Source: Candidatus Proelusimicrobium volucris (lineage in GTDB: Bacteria > Elusimicrobiota > Elusimicrobia > Elusimicrobiales > Elusimicrobiaceae). Taken from it: DNA of 64,000 bases. The position numbers and the translations under genes were made by a program. The notes below the pieces were generated by a model. The model worked only from the letters and a program-made list of their open reading frames with translations. It ran no database searches and was not told where the DNA came from. Each line of letters begins with the position of its first letter. Positions within the stretch are counted from its first letter, which is position 1. The stretch is from the NCBI GenBank assembly GCA_944324665.1, contig CALUXD010000001.1, forward strand, positions 496,001-560,000, in the 5' to 3' direction. Shown piece by piece: positions 49,064 to 57,341 of this stretch.

Positions 49064-49987
49064 ATGAAAACAAAAACCGCCCGCCGCTTTGAAGGCGCAC
49101 TTGGCGAGAAATTGCCTCAGACGGAAGTTCTAAACGAGAACTCCTCCGACTTCAGCTTTTGTTCTCCCGCAAAGATGTTTGACAAAATGCAGCGGGAAAA
49201 TCTAAACGCCGTAAAATCCGTTGCCAAAGCCAAGAAAGCGATAACGGCGGCGGCCGAGCTTACTGCCGAAACTTATCTTAACGGCAATAAAATAATTTTT
49301 GCCGGTGCTGGCACCAGCGGGCGGCTTGGTGTGCTTGAAGCGGCCGAATGTCCGCCGACTTTCAGCGTCGGCTATGACGTATTCGATACCCTTATGGCTG
49401 GCGGAAAAAGCGCCGTATTTAAAGCGGTTGAGGGCGCGGAGGATGATTTTAATCTCGGCGCGCGCGATTTTGGAAAGAAAGCTAAAAGCGGCGATATTCT
49501 TATAGCGATAGCGGCCAGCGGCAGAACACCTTACGCCTTGGGCGCTTTGCGCGCGGCAAAGGAAAGGGGCAACAAGACGGTTTTTGTTTCCTGCAGCGAT
49601 ACGGCGGATACTTCCAACGCGGATATTTTTGTTTATTTGCCTACGGGCGCGGAAGTTATTTCCGGCTCCACTCGCCTTAAGGCGGCAACGGCGACAAAAT
49701 GCGCCCTTAATATGATTACGACAATGGCGATGGCTTTAAGCGGGAAGGTGTACAAGAATTTGATGGTAGACGTAAAGGCCTCTAACGTGAAACTTAAAGA
49801 CAGAGCTGCGCGGCTGATAGCTAAGGCCGCCGGCATAGAAAAGGAAGAGGCTGTTGCTCTTGCCCAAAAAACACGCTACAATGTAAAGGCGGCCATAGTA
49901 ATGGCCAAACTTAAAGTCGGCTTTGGCAAAGCGCAGGCTTTGTTAAAGGAAAGCGGCGGTTTTTTGGACAAGATTATAAATGAATAA
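49064..49987 (+). CDS. murQ: N-acetylmuramic acid 6-phosphate etherase
   Basis: 307 residues. It cleaves the lactyl ether of MurNAc-6-P to GlcNAc-6-P in peptidoglycan recycling. The SIS-fold signature is intact: IFAGAGTSGRLGVLEAAECP, SGDILIAIAASGRTPYALGAL, SGSTRLKAATATKCALNM and VMAKLKVGFGKAQALLKESGGFL at the C-terminus. The length is standard. It overlaps anmK by 8 nt. With anmK and nagZ it forms a complete pathway from anhydromuropeptide sugars to GlcNAc-6-P. Confidence 0.97.
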   Translation: MKTKTARRFEGALGEKLPQTEVLNENSSDFSFCSPAKMFDKMQRENLNAVKSVAKAKKAITAAAELTAETYLNGNKIIFAGAGTSGRLGVLEAAECPPTFSVGYDVFDTLMAGGKSAVFKAVEGAEDDFNLGARDFGKKAKSGDILIAIAASGRTPYALGALRAAKERGNKTVFVSCSDTADTSNADIFVYLPTGAEVISGSTRLKAATATKCALNMITTMAMALSGKVYKNLMVDVKASNVKLKDRAARLIAKAAGIEKEEAVALAQKTRYNVKAAIVMAKLKVGFGKAQALLKESGGFLDKIINE

Positions 49988-51071
49988 AAAAAGCATACTT
50001 GCGCTGGGCCTGATGAGCGGCACTTCCGCCGACGGCGTGACTTTGTGTCTTTTCGATATAGCTTTAAAGAAAGTAGTTTGCTTCAAAAATTATCCTTACG
50101 ACGGAAAACTCCAAAATAAAATACTTGGCGCTAAAGATATGAAAGCGCCGGAACTTTCCGAACTTAATTTTGAGCTTGGCCGCCTCTATGCCGATAAGGC
50201 CGAAAAATTTATAAAAGAATATAAGATAAACAGAAAGGACATAAAAGTAATAGGCTCGCACGGTCAAACGGTGTATCACAATCCTTCAAGCAGGGTACCC
50301 AATACTTTACAAATAGGGGAAGGCGCGTTTTTGGCGCGCCGCTTTAAAGGGATACCGGTAGTGTATAATTTCAGGCCCGCGGATATTGCGGCGGGCGGAT
50401 CTGGCGCGCCGTTTGTGCCGATGTTCGACAGATACCTCTGCGGCGGCAAAAAGGCTATGCTTTTAAATATCGGCGGGATATCAAACGTTACGGTGTGTTT
50501 GGGCAAAGACACCTTCGGATTTGACATTGGTCCCGGCAACAGCTTAAGCGACGCGGCGGTAAATCTGCTAAGCGGCGGTGCCAAAACTTACGATAAAGAC
50601 GGCAAAATCGCCGCGGCCTATGCGCCAGATATTAAAAAGGCGGAGCAGCTTTCAAAACTTTTCGTAGGTAATAGGCCGCCTTTATCGCTTGAAAGGAGCT
50701 CAATGGCGGAAGGGTTTATCAAAGCGCATTTTAAAGATTTGGCTTTACCCGATATTTCCACCTTGAATTATTTGACGGTTTTAATAATTGCAAAAAGTCT
50801 AAAAAAGTTTATACTTAATAAATATGAGATAAATCGTCTTTATTTATGCGGCGGCGGCGTTTACAATAAGACGTTGGTTTGTAATTTGGGTAAACTGCTG
50901 CCTAATATTAAAATTGCCGATACGGCCGAAATGGGGCTTCACCCGATGGCCAAAGAAGCAGCGGCGTTCGCCTACTTGGCATGGCTTACTTTAAACGGGC
51001 GGGCGGGTACATGTCCAAGGGCGACGGGTGCGGCGGAAAGTTCGGTCATAGGGTACGTGATAAGACAATGA
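49980..51071 (+). CDS. anmK: 1,6-anhydro-N-acetylmuramic acid kinase
   Basis: 363 residues. ASKHA-fold ATPase: LALGLMSGTSADGVTLCLFD (phosphate 1), VIGSHGQTVYHNP, the catalytic/adenosine region LLNIGGISNVT and FGFDIGPGNSLSDAAVNLL. It opens the anhydro ring and phosphorylates to MurNAc-6-P, the substrate of MurQ encoded just upstream. It ends in an ATGA overlap with nagZ. Confidence 0.96.
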   Translation: MNKKSILALGLMSGTSADGVTLCLFDIALKKVVCFKNYPYDGKLQNKILGAKDMKAPELSELNFELGRLYADKAEKFIKEYKINRKDIKVIGSHGQTVYHNPSSRVPNTLQIGEGAFLARRFKGIPVVYNFRPADIAAGGSGAPFVPMFDRYLCGGKKAMLLNIGGISNVTVCLGKDTFGFDIGPGNSLSDAAVNLLSGGAKTYDKDGKIAAAYAPDIKKAEQLSKLFVGNRPPLSLERSSMAEGFIKAHFKDLALPDISTLNYLTVLIIAKSLKKFILNKYEINRLYLCGGGVYNKTLVCNLGKLLPNIKIADTAEMGLHPMAKEAAAFAYLAWLTLNGRAGTCPRATGAAESSVIGYVIRQ

Positions 51072-52495
51072 ATACCAATCGTTTAATACATGCCGGTTTC
51101 TGGTTCGGCAAGAGCGACGTAAAAGAAGCCTTGGAGCTTGCCAAGGCTGGGGTAGGCGGTTTTTGCATATACTTTGGCACTACCAAAGAGGTTAAGGAAC
51201 TTATAGCCGCCTTGCGCGCGGCCGCGCCGAGCGGGCTGATAATCAGTGCCGATTACGAATACGGCTTGGGCCGCTGGCATAAAGACGCGCAGCTTTTGCC
51301 TTCCAATATATCGATAGGCGCGGCTCGTAAAGAGGACCTATCCTACAAAAAAGGTTTGATAACGGCGCGCCAGGCAAGAGAATTGGGGGTGGATTGGGTG
51401 CTCGCGCCGAATGTGGATTTGGCCGATACTCCCGCAAATCCGATAGTAAATACACGTTCCTTCGGCAAAGACGCTTCTTTGGTTACCGATATGGCCAAGG
51501 CCTTTATGCTTGGTTTGGCAGACGGGGGCTGTTTGAATTGTCTTAAGCATTTCCCGGGGCACGGTTCAACTTTGCTTGACAGCCACCTATCTTTGCCGAC
51601 GGTAAACAAGAGTTTGGCCAAGCTGCAGGAAGAAGATTTGATCCCTTATAAGAAACTTTTGACCAAGGCCGATGCGATAATGCCTTCGCACCTATTGGTT
51701 CCCGCTTTTGATAAAGAAAAGCCGGCCTCTTTTTCCGAGAAAACTATACAAGGTTTTTTGCGTAGGGAACTTCATTACAAAGGTTTGATAGTTACCGACG
51801 CTCTTATAATGAAAGCTACGGGTGGGTTGGAGCCCGTCGACGCTTTTAAGGCGGGCGCGGATATATTATTATGCCCGGAAAAGCCTTTTGAGGTTATGGC
51901 AAAACTGGAAAAGGAAATTAAGAAAGATCGTTCTTTAATAGACCATGCCATAAGCGCTTTAAGCGAGCAGGAAATGATGATAGCCAAACTTAAATCGGCG
52001 GAGGATTTCGTCTGTAAAGACTGCGCGGAACAGGCCGATAAGCTTTCTTTTGATACCGCCCGCGCGGGTATTTGCCTTAAGGGTGAGGATATAAAGCTCA
52101 AACACGGCAAAAGCGTAACTTATTTGGAGATTGACGTCTTCCCGGGCGGCGAAATGCAGGCCAAAGATTTTTACAATAAACTTAAAGCCGAGGGCATAAA
52201 GCTAAAGCCGTATAAAGCGGGCGATAAAAGCGACGTCCTTATAATAAGCACTATGGCCAATTACGCCGCATTCAGCGGGAAGATAAATTTTTCGGCGGAG
52301 CAGAAAGAGATTATTAACAAAGCGACGGCCAAAGCGGGCAAGAGCGCGCTTGTTTCTTTCGGGAGCCCTTTTGTTGACGATGGCTTAAAGATAAATTCTT
52401 TCCTTATGGCGGGTACTCAGACGGTGCCCTTCCAAAAAGTCTGCGCCGACATACTTTTGGGCAAAGAAGCCGCGCGCGGCTTTATGCCGGTTTAG
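51068..52495 (+). CDS. nagZ: Beta-N-acetylhexosaminidase (GH3, NagZ)
   Basis: 475 residues from ATG 51068, fixed by the ATGA overlap; longer readings lie inside anmK. GH3 domain: AGVGGFCIYFGTTKEVKEL, LGVDWVLAPNVDLADTP, the NagZ motif CLKHFPGHGSTLLDSHLSLP (His/Asp dyad of the mobile loop) and LIVTDALIMKATGG with the nucleophile Asp. It removes GlcNAc from GlcNAc-anhydroMurNAc. The extra C-terminal 140 residues (after SALSEQEMM) are beyond the single-domain enteric enzyme (about 340). No signal peptide, so cytoplasmic. It overlaps ogt by 4 nt tail to tail. Confidence 0.93.
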   Translation: MNTNRLIHAGFWFGKSDVKEALELAKAGVGGFCIYFGTTKEVKELIAALRAAAPSGLIISADYEYGLGRWHKDAQLLPSNISIGAARKEDLSYKKGLITARQARELGVDWVLAPNVDLADTPANPIVNTRSFGKDASLVTDMAKAFMLGLADGGCLNCLKHFPGHGSTLLDSHLSLPTVNKSLAKLQEEDLIPYKKLLTKADAIMPSHLLVPAFDKEKPASFSEKTIQGFLRRELHYKGLIVTDALIMKATGGLEPVDAFKAGADILLCPEKPFEVMAKLEKEIKKDRSLIDHAISALSEQEMMIAKLKSAEDFVCKDCAEQADKLSFDTARAGICLKGEDIKLKHGKSVTYLEIDVFPGGEMQAKDFYNKLKAEGIKLKPYKAGDKSDVLIISTMANYAAFSGKINFSAEQKEIINKATAKAGKSALVSFGSPFVDDGLKINSFLMAGTQTVPFQKVCADILLGKEAARGFMPV

Positions 52496-52965
52496 TCTTT
52501 GAAGTATAGCTCCAAAGCGAGCAGGAATTTTTTCTTGTCTGTTCCGCAGGCAAAGCCCGCCAGGCTGCCGTCCGCGGCTATTACCCTGTGGCACGGCACG
52601 GCTATTAAAATGGGGTTTTTATTGTTGGCGTTTCCCGCGGCTCTGGCCGCTTTTTTACTGCCCGCATTTTCTGCCAGTTCAGCGTAAGAGACGGTTTGTC
52701 CGTAAGGTATTTTGATAAGGTTTTGCCATATCTTTATTTGGAACGGCGTTCCTTCAAGCAGTAAAGGCAAATCGAATTTTTTGCGCTCGCCTTTAAAATA
52801 TTGCGAAAGCTGTTTTTCAGCCTCTAAGAGCAGGGGCGTTTTCTCAAGGATAAAATCTTTGCGGGCGCGGCGCTCTTTGGGGGCTATATCGCATATTTTG
52901 CCGTCCTTTTCGGCCAGGAATAGTTCCCCGATGGGGGAAGATGTAAACATAACCTTTTTAATCAT
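52492..52965 (-). CDS. ogt: Methylated-DNA-protein-cysteine methyltransferase
   Basis: 157 residues. It removes O6-methyl from guanine onto its own Cys in AVPCHRVIAADGSLAGFACG; the helix-turn-helix with the Arg finger is IPYGQTVSYAELAENAGSKKAARAAGNANNKNP. Length matches the single-domain Ogt proteins without Ada. -10 TATTAT (extended, TGA) ends 6 nt before the ATG, so it is likely leaderless. It is divergent, by 33 nt, from the AlkD-like gene, making a small alkylation-repair pair. Confidence 0.95.
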   Translation of the reverse strand: MIKKVMFTSSPIGELFLAEKDGKICDIAPKERRARKDFILEKTPLLLEAEKQLSQYFKGERKKFDLPLLLEGTPFQIKIWQNLIKIPYGQTVSYAELAENAGSKKAARAAGNANNKNPILIAVPCHRVIAADGSLAGFACGTDKKKFLLALELYFKD

Positions 52966-52971
52966 TAAAGA

Positions 52972-52992
52972 ATAATATCAAATTTATATAAT
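52972..52992. promoter_or_regulatory. Divergent -10 boxes of ogt and alkD-like gene
   Basis: Minus-strand TGATATTAT (-10 at 52972-52977, 6 nt from the ogt ATG); plus-strand TATAAT (52987-52992, 6 nt from ATG 52999). Neither gene has a Shine-Dalgarno site. Confidence 0.55.
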
Positions 52993-52998
52993 TATGGT

Positions 52999-53682
52999 AT
53001 GCATATTAAAGAAATAAACGCTTTTCTGAAAGAAAATGCCGAGCCTAAATTTAGGGATTTTTCCGCCTCTTTGATACCTTGCGAAGGCGGCAAATTGCTT
53101 GGGGTAAGGCTGCCTACTCTGCGTAAATTATCTGCGAAGATAGCCAAAGGCGACTGGGAAGATTACTTTCTTAACGCACCCGAGGTTTATATCGAGCATA
53201 TTATGCTCAAGGGCTTTCTGCTAGGGCATATAAAGGATATCGACGTCCTTCTTAAATATTTAAAGCTTTACATTCCAAAAATAAACAACTGGGCGGTGTG
53301 CGACAGCCCTTTATGCAGTCTTAAACTGATAAGGAAACATCAAGAAAGGGTATGGGTTTTCCTGCAAGATTACATAGAAGACAAAAGGGAATATTACGCC
53401 CGCGCGGCCGCTTGCCTTTTAATGTGCTTTTTTGTTGACGATAAATATATAGACGGAACTTTGCTTGCCCTGTCCAAAATCAAAGCGGAAGGTTATTACC
53501 GGCAAATGGGCGTTGCGTGGGCGATAAGCGTATGCTATGTAAAATTCCCCGCCAAGACGGAAGAATTTTTAAAGAAGAGAACTCTTGATGTTTTTACCCA
53601 TAACAAGGCGATAAGCAAAATACGGGAATCGTTCAGGGTAAACAAAGCCGATAAGGATCGGCTGCAAGCTCTAAAGCGGTAG
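52999..53682 (+). CDS. DNA alkylation repair protein, AlkD-like
   Basis: 227 residues, all-helical HEAT-like fold of the AlkC/AlkD family (Pfam DNA_alkylation). Recognised by LLGVRLPTLRKLSAKIAKGDW, INNWAVCDSPLC, RAAACLLMCFFVDDKYID and YYRQMGVAWAISVCYVKFP, where the paired Trp and Asp fit the base-excision site (W-x-x-D in NWAVCD). Members excise bulky or cationic N3/N7-alkylated bases without base flipping; some relatives are not glycosylases. Divergent from ogt; the ATG is set by the -10 box. Confidence 0.85.
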   Translation: MHIKEINAFLKENAEPKFRDFSASLIPCEGGKLLGVRLPTLRKLSAKIAKGDWEDYFLNAPEVYIEHIMLKGFLLGHIKDIDVLLKYLKLYIPKINNWAVCDSPLCSLKLIRKHQERVWVFLQDYIEDKREYYARAAACLLMCFFVDDKYIDGTLLALSKIKAEGYYRQMGVAWAISVCYVKFPAKTEEFLKKRTLDVFTHNKAISKIRESFRVNKADKDRLQALKR

Positions 53683-53692
53683 AATATTTTAG

Positions 53693-53698
53693 TAGAAT
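53693..53698 (+). promoter_or_regulatory. -10 of the ispH fusion gene, leaderless
   Basis: TAGAAT, 6 nt before ATG 53705; no ribosome site. Confidence 0.45.
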
Positions 53699-53704
53699 AT
53701 ATAT

Positions 53705-55402
53705 ATGAAAGATAAAAACCACGGCGTGGTAGTCGCCCCCGGCGCGGGCTTTTGCCCCGGAGTAAAGAAAGCAATAGACTGCGTATTGCATTTGGAAGCG
53801 GCGGGCAAGAAGCCTATATATACTATCGGGCCGCTTATACACAATAAGCAGGTTACGGATATGCTCGCGGAGAAGGGTATAACTTCGATAGACGAGCTTT
53901 CGCAAGCCAAGGACAAAAACGGCGTTCTGGTTATACGCGCGCACGGCATTACGCCTGAATTTCAGGCGGAGGTTCAGTCCCAGGGTATGGAGGTGGTCGA
54001 TTCCACCTGCCCGCTGGTCAAGAAGGTGCATAATGTTATAGACGAATACGCCAAGCAGGGCTACTATACCGTAATAGTGGGCGACGGCGGACACGCTGAG
54101 GTGATAGGGCTTTTGGGCTATACGCGCGGGAAGGGCTACGTGATAGCCAACGCCGAGGAAGCTAAAAACCTGCCGCATTTTGATAAGGTAAACATAGTAT
54201 CGCAGACCACTCAGAAGGAAGAAACTTTTTTTAAAGCGGCCGAAGCCGTTAAAGCCAAGGCCGACATATGCCAAATCAACAATACTATATGCCAGCCGAC
54301 GAAACAACGCCAAAAGGAAACATTGGAACTTGCCAAGAACGCCGATTTGGTGATAGTGGTAGGCGGCAGGCACAGCGCCAATACCGCCAGATTGGCCAAG
54401 CTGTGCGGGGAACTTTGCCCCAAAGTTATACATGTGGAGAGCGAGGACGAAATCCGAAAGGAAGACGTCCTTTCGCCGAGCAATATTTTTATTACGGCGG
54501 GAGCGTCTACGCCTAACTGGGTAATAGACAATGTGGCGAGCAGAGTGAAAAATTACAGGAAGGAAGCATCCTCTTTCTCGGGGATGCTTGGCAGGATATG
54601 GGATTTTATAGTCAAGAGCTCCATTTTTACTGCTTTGGCGGCGGCGTGTCTGACTTATGTTTGCATGAAGCTTTCCGGCGCGCGAAACGATTTAAAGTTG
54701 TATTTGCTTTCGGCATTTTTTATCTTTACTTTGACTTTCGCCAATAAAACTCCGCAGGATATACCTTCAAAGATAAAGAAACGTTTCCTCGCGCCGATAG
54801 TATTGGGCGGGCTTACGGCTTTTGCGGTATCGTTTAATTACGGCACCGGGGTATGGCTTCCTACTTTGGTGTTCTTGATTTTGGGCGCGGCGGCTTATCC
54901 GTTTAGAAATAGGATAAGTTTCCTTTCCCGTTTGCCCGGCACAAAGGATATAGTTACGGCCTTGGGGTGGTGTTTCGTATGCGTATACGTACCGGCGGCG
55001 AGCCAAGGTCTTTTGATGAGCAAATCCGCATGGCTGGCGTTCAGCTACGGTCTTTTGCTGGTGTTTATCCGTTCGGTGATACTAAGCATCGGTGCGGAGA
55101 ACAAAGACATGATGCTCGGCAAGGAAAGTTTTTATAAAGCCTTCGGCATTAACGCCACCAAGACGGCAATCGGCCTGATAATAGCGGCTTTGACGGCGGT
55201 TCTTATCCAGCTTTTGATAATGGGTTGGAAGAGCGGCATAGTTTTTATGTTGCTTTTGGGGCAAATTTATACAATAGTAATAGCGGCCTATTTTTACAGC
55301 AGGAAGACCCCTCGCACAACGGCCAGCGAGACTTTTATAGACGGCCAGTTTTTCGTTTTGGCTTTACTGACTTATTTGGCGGTGCAGTTTTTGAATTTTT
55401 AA
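53705..55402 (+). CDS. ispH: IspH (HMBPP reductase) fused to a UbiA-like membrane domain
   Basis: 565 residues. Residues 1-285 are IspH, last step of the MEP isoprenoid pathway: [4Fe-4S] Cys17 (GFCPGVKKA), Cys102 (DSTCPLV), Cys196 (NTICQPT); His46, His80 and His130; Glu132 (GHAEVIG); and the SxN motif (HSANT). After about 300 come roughly eight membrane helices. Segments RLPGTKDIVTALGW (409-422) and VFIRSVILSIGAENKDMMLGKESFYKAFG (453-481) resemble UbiA prenyltransferases, but the Asp residues of the UbiA DxxxD motif are replaced (Ala/Lys). Likely a membrane tether or prenyl-binding module without catalysis. Confidence 0.9.
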   Translation: MKDKNHGVVVAPGAGFCPGVKKAIDCVLHLEAAGKKPIYTIGPLIHNKQVTDMLAEKGITSIDELSQAKDKNGVLVIRAHGITPEFQAEVQSQGMEVVDSTCPLVKKVHNVIDEYAKQGYYTVIVGDGGHAEVIGLLGYTRGKGYVIANAEEAKNLPHFDKVNIVSQTTQKEETFFKAAEAVKAKADICQINNTICQPTKQRQKETLELAKNADLVIVVGGRHSANTARLAKLCGELCPKVIHVESEDEIRKEDVLSPSNIFITAGASTPNWVIDNVASRVKNYRKEASSFSGMLGRIWDFIVKSSIFTALAAACLTYVCMKLSGARNDLKLYLLSAFFIFTLTFANKTPQDIPSKIKKRFLAPIVLGGLTAFAVSFNYGTGVWLPTLVFLILGAAAYPFRNRISFLSRLPGTKDIVTALGWCFVCVYVPAASQGLLMSKSAWLAFSYGLLLVFIRSVILSIGAENKDMMLGKESFYKAFGINATKTAIGLIIAALTAVLIQLLIMGWKSGIVFMLLLGQIYTIVIAAYFYSRKTPRTTASETFIDGQFFVLALLTYLAVQFLNF

Positions 55403-55417
55403 GGAGCGGTATATAAT

Positions 55418-56533
55418 ATGAAAGTAAGAAGAATCGGCGTTTTAACTGCCGGCGGCGATTGCCCCGGTCTTAATGCCGTAGTGAGAGGCGTCGCCAAGCA
55501 CGCCCTTAACTGCGGTATAGAAGTATTGGGTTTTAAAAACGGTTTTGACGGTTTGGTAAAGAACCAGTTTATGGAATTGGACAGCAAAACCGTATCGGGT
55601 ATACTTACGCGCGGCGGCACTATACTGGGCACGAGCAATTTGGCCAATCCTTTCAATTACACATTGGCGCCGATGGGCTCGCCCGAGGAGCCAAAAGACG
55701 TATCTTCCCTGGTTCTGCATACGATAAAGACTAACAAAATAGACGCTTTGGTTACGATAGGCGGCGATGGAACTCTTTCCATGTCGCAGAAGTTTATAGA
55801 GATGGGCGTCCCGATAGTTGGCGTACCCAAGACTATCGACAATGACCTTTCCGCCACCGATTTTACTTTTGGTTTTGATTCGGCACTAAGCGTCGCGACC
55901 GATGCCGTAGACAGAATACACACCACCGCGGAATCGCATCACCGCGTTATGATATTGGAAACCATGGGGCGCTACGCGGGCTGGATAGCTTTGCGCTCCT
56001 GCATAGCGGGCGGCGGTGACATCTGCCTAATTCCGGAGATACCTTACTCCGACGACGCTATTATAGACGCCATAGAGGACAGACAGCGCAAAGGCAAAAC
56101 CTTCAGCATAATCGTTGCGGCGGAAGGTGCGGTAAACGAGCAAGGCGAAATGGCGGTAAAGGCAAAGATAGCGGGTTCTACCGATCCTATAAGGCTCGGC
56201 GGCATAAGCAGTAAAATAGCGGCGATGATAGAAGAACGCCTTAAAGTGGAATGCAGGGTTGTCGTGCTCGGGCACTTGCAGCGCGGCGGCACGCCTACGG
56301 CTTTTGACCGCTGGCTTTCCACCCGTTTCGGTGCCGAAGCGGTGGAGCTTATTTTGCAGGGCAAGACGGGCTATATGGTAGCTTTAAGAGGAACGGAAAT
56401 AATAAGCGTACCGGTAAAAGACGCGGTATCGAAACTTAAAAGAGTCGACCCGAACGGCGAGGAAGTCCGCGCGGCTTTGGCCGTAGGGACGAGCTTCGGT
56501 TCAAGCAAAATCGGCGGGGCGTGCGGAATATAA
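55418..56533 (+). CDS. pfkA: 6-phosphofructokinase, mixed-type (ATP- or PPi-family)
   Basis: 371 residues. It phosphorylates fructose-6-P. GVLTAGGDCPGLNAVVRG is the nucleotide loop; IGGDGTLSM has Gly118 at the position equivalent to E. coli Gly104 (ATP), while PKTIDND has Lys138 where E. coli has Gly124 and PPi-dependent enzymes have Lys. METMGRYAGWIA and RGGTPTAFDR are substrate-site signatures. Gly plus Lys is the mixed subgroup, in which ATP is usually preferred. AAGGAG lies before the ATG. 1-nt overlap with rlmB. Confidence 0.93.
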   Translation: MKVRRIGVLTAGGDCPGLNAVVRGVAKHALNCGIEVLGFKNGFDGLVKNQFMELDSKTVSGILTRGGTILGTSNLANPFNYTLAPMGSPEEPKDVSSLVLHTIKTNKIDALVTIGGDGTLSMSQKFIEMGVPIVGVPKTIDNDLSATDFTFGFDSALSVATDAVDRIHTTAESHHRVMILETMGRYAGWIALRSCIAGGGDICLIPEIPYSDDAIIDAIEDRQRKGKTFSIIVAAEGAVNEQGEMAVKAKIAGSTDPIRLGGISSKIAAMIEERLKVECRVVVLGHLQRGGTPTAFDRWLSTRFGAEAVELILQGKTGYMVALRGTEIISVPVKDAVSKLKRVDPNGEEVRAALAVGTSFGSSKIGGACGI

Positions 56534-57279
56534 TGGAAAGAATAGACAAAGAACAGCTGATCTTCGGCATACACCCCATAAGGGAAGCGCTTAAAGGCAG
56601 AAAGCGCCAAATACTCCAGCTTTACATAGTGGAGAATAAAAAACAGAGCAAAGCGGTGGAAGACGTTATCCGCCTTGCCAAGACCAACAATGTAAAGATA
56701 AAGAGTATGGAAGAACGCCTTATGAACAACTTGGCTGGCGGCGCAAACCATCAAGGCGTGATAGCGCGGGCGGAACCTTTAAAGCTTATGCGCCTGACCA
56801 ATGCTTTATATGAAAGTACGGGCAACAAGAAGGACTTGTGGCTGGCCATCGACGAGGTAACCGACCCGCAAAATTTGGGTTCTATGTTAAGAAGCGCGGC
56901 CTGTCTGGGTTTTAGCACTGTTATATTGCCCCAGCGCAGAAGCGTCGGCATAACGGGTACGGTGCATAAGGTGGCTTGCGGCGCTTTGGAAACTTTGAGA
57001 ATTGTGGAAGTCACCAATCTTACCACCGCGTTGTTGGACTTAAAAGACGAAGGTTTTTGGATTTACGGCGCCGATATGGCGGGCAAGAGCATAAAAGAGA
57101 TGGATTACGCCTACCCCGCGGTATTGGTTATCGGCTCGGAGGGAACAGGCCTCAGGCTTAAGACCAAAGAACATTGCGACGAGGTTATCAGCATACCGCA
57201 GCAAGGCGGCGTAAGCAGTTTGAACGCGGCGGCGGCCGGCGCGATAATAATGTATGATATGTTCTCTAAGATAAAATAG
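56533..57279 (+). CDS. rlmB: 23S rRNA 2'-O-methyltransferase RlmB / TrmH-type
   Basis: 248 residues from ATG 56533, overlapping the pfkA stop by 1 nt. N-terminal substrate-binding domain (LIFGIHPIREALKGRKRQILQLYIV, then ANHQGVIARAEP). SPOUT knot: DEVTDPQNLGSMLRSAACLGF, LPQRRSVGITGTVHKVACGALE, VIGSEGTGLRLKTKEHCD and ISIPQQGGVSSLNAAAAGAIIMYD. These match RlmB (Gm2251 of 23S rRNA) better than TrmH, but paralogues exist. A terminator follows. Confidence 0.92.
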   Translation: MERIDKEQLIFGIHPIREALKGRKRQILQLYIVENKKQSKAVEDVIRLAKTNNVKIKSMEERLMNNLAGGANHQGVIARAEPLKLMRLTNALYESTGNKKDLWLAIDEVTDPQNLGSMLRSAACLGFSTVILPQRRSVGITGTVHKVACGALETLRIVEVTNLTTALLDLKDEGFWIYGADMAGKSIKEMDYAYPAVLVIGSEGTGLRLKTKEHCDEVISIPQQGGVSSLNAAAAGAIIMYDMFSKIK

Positions 57280-57295
57280 GTTTTGGAGCAAAAAG

Positions 57296-57327
57296 ATCCC
57301 CGTCCTTTTAAAAGGGCGGGGATTTTT
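57296..57327 (+). terminator. Terminator of the ispH-pfkA-rlmB operon
   Basis: A 10-bp stem (57296-57305 with 57314-57323, one G-T pair), then TTTTT. Confidence 0.88.
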
Positions 57328-57341
57328 GTTTTATTGGAAAG

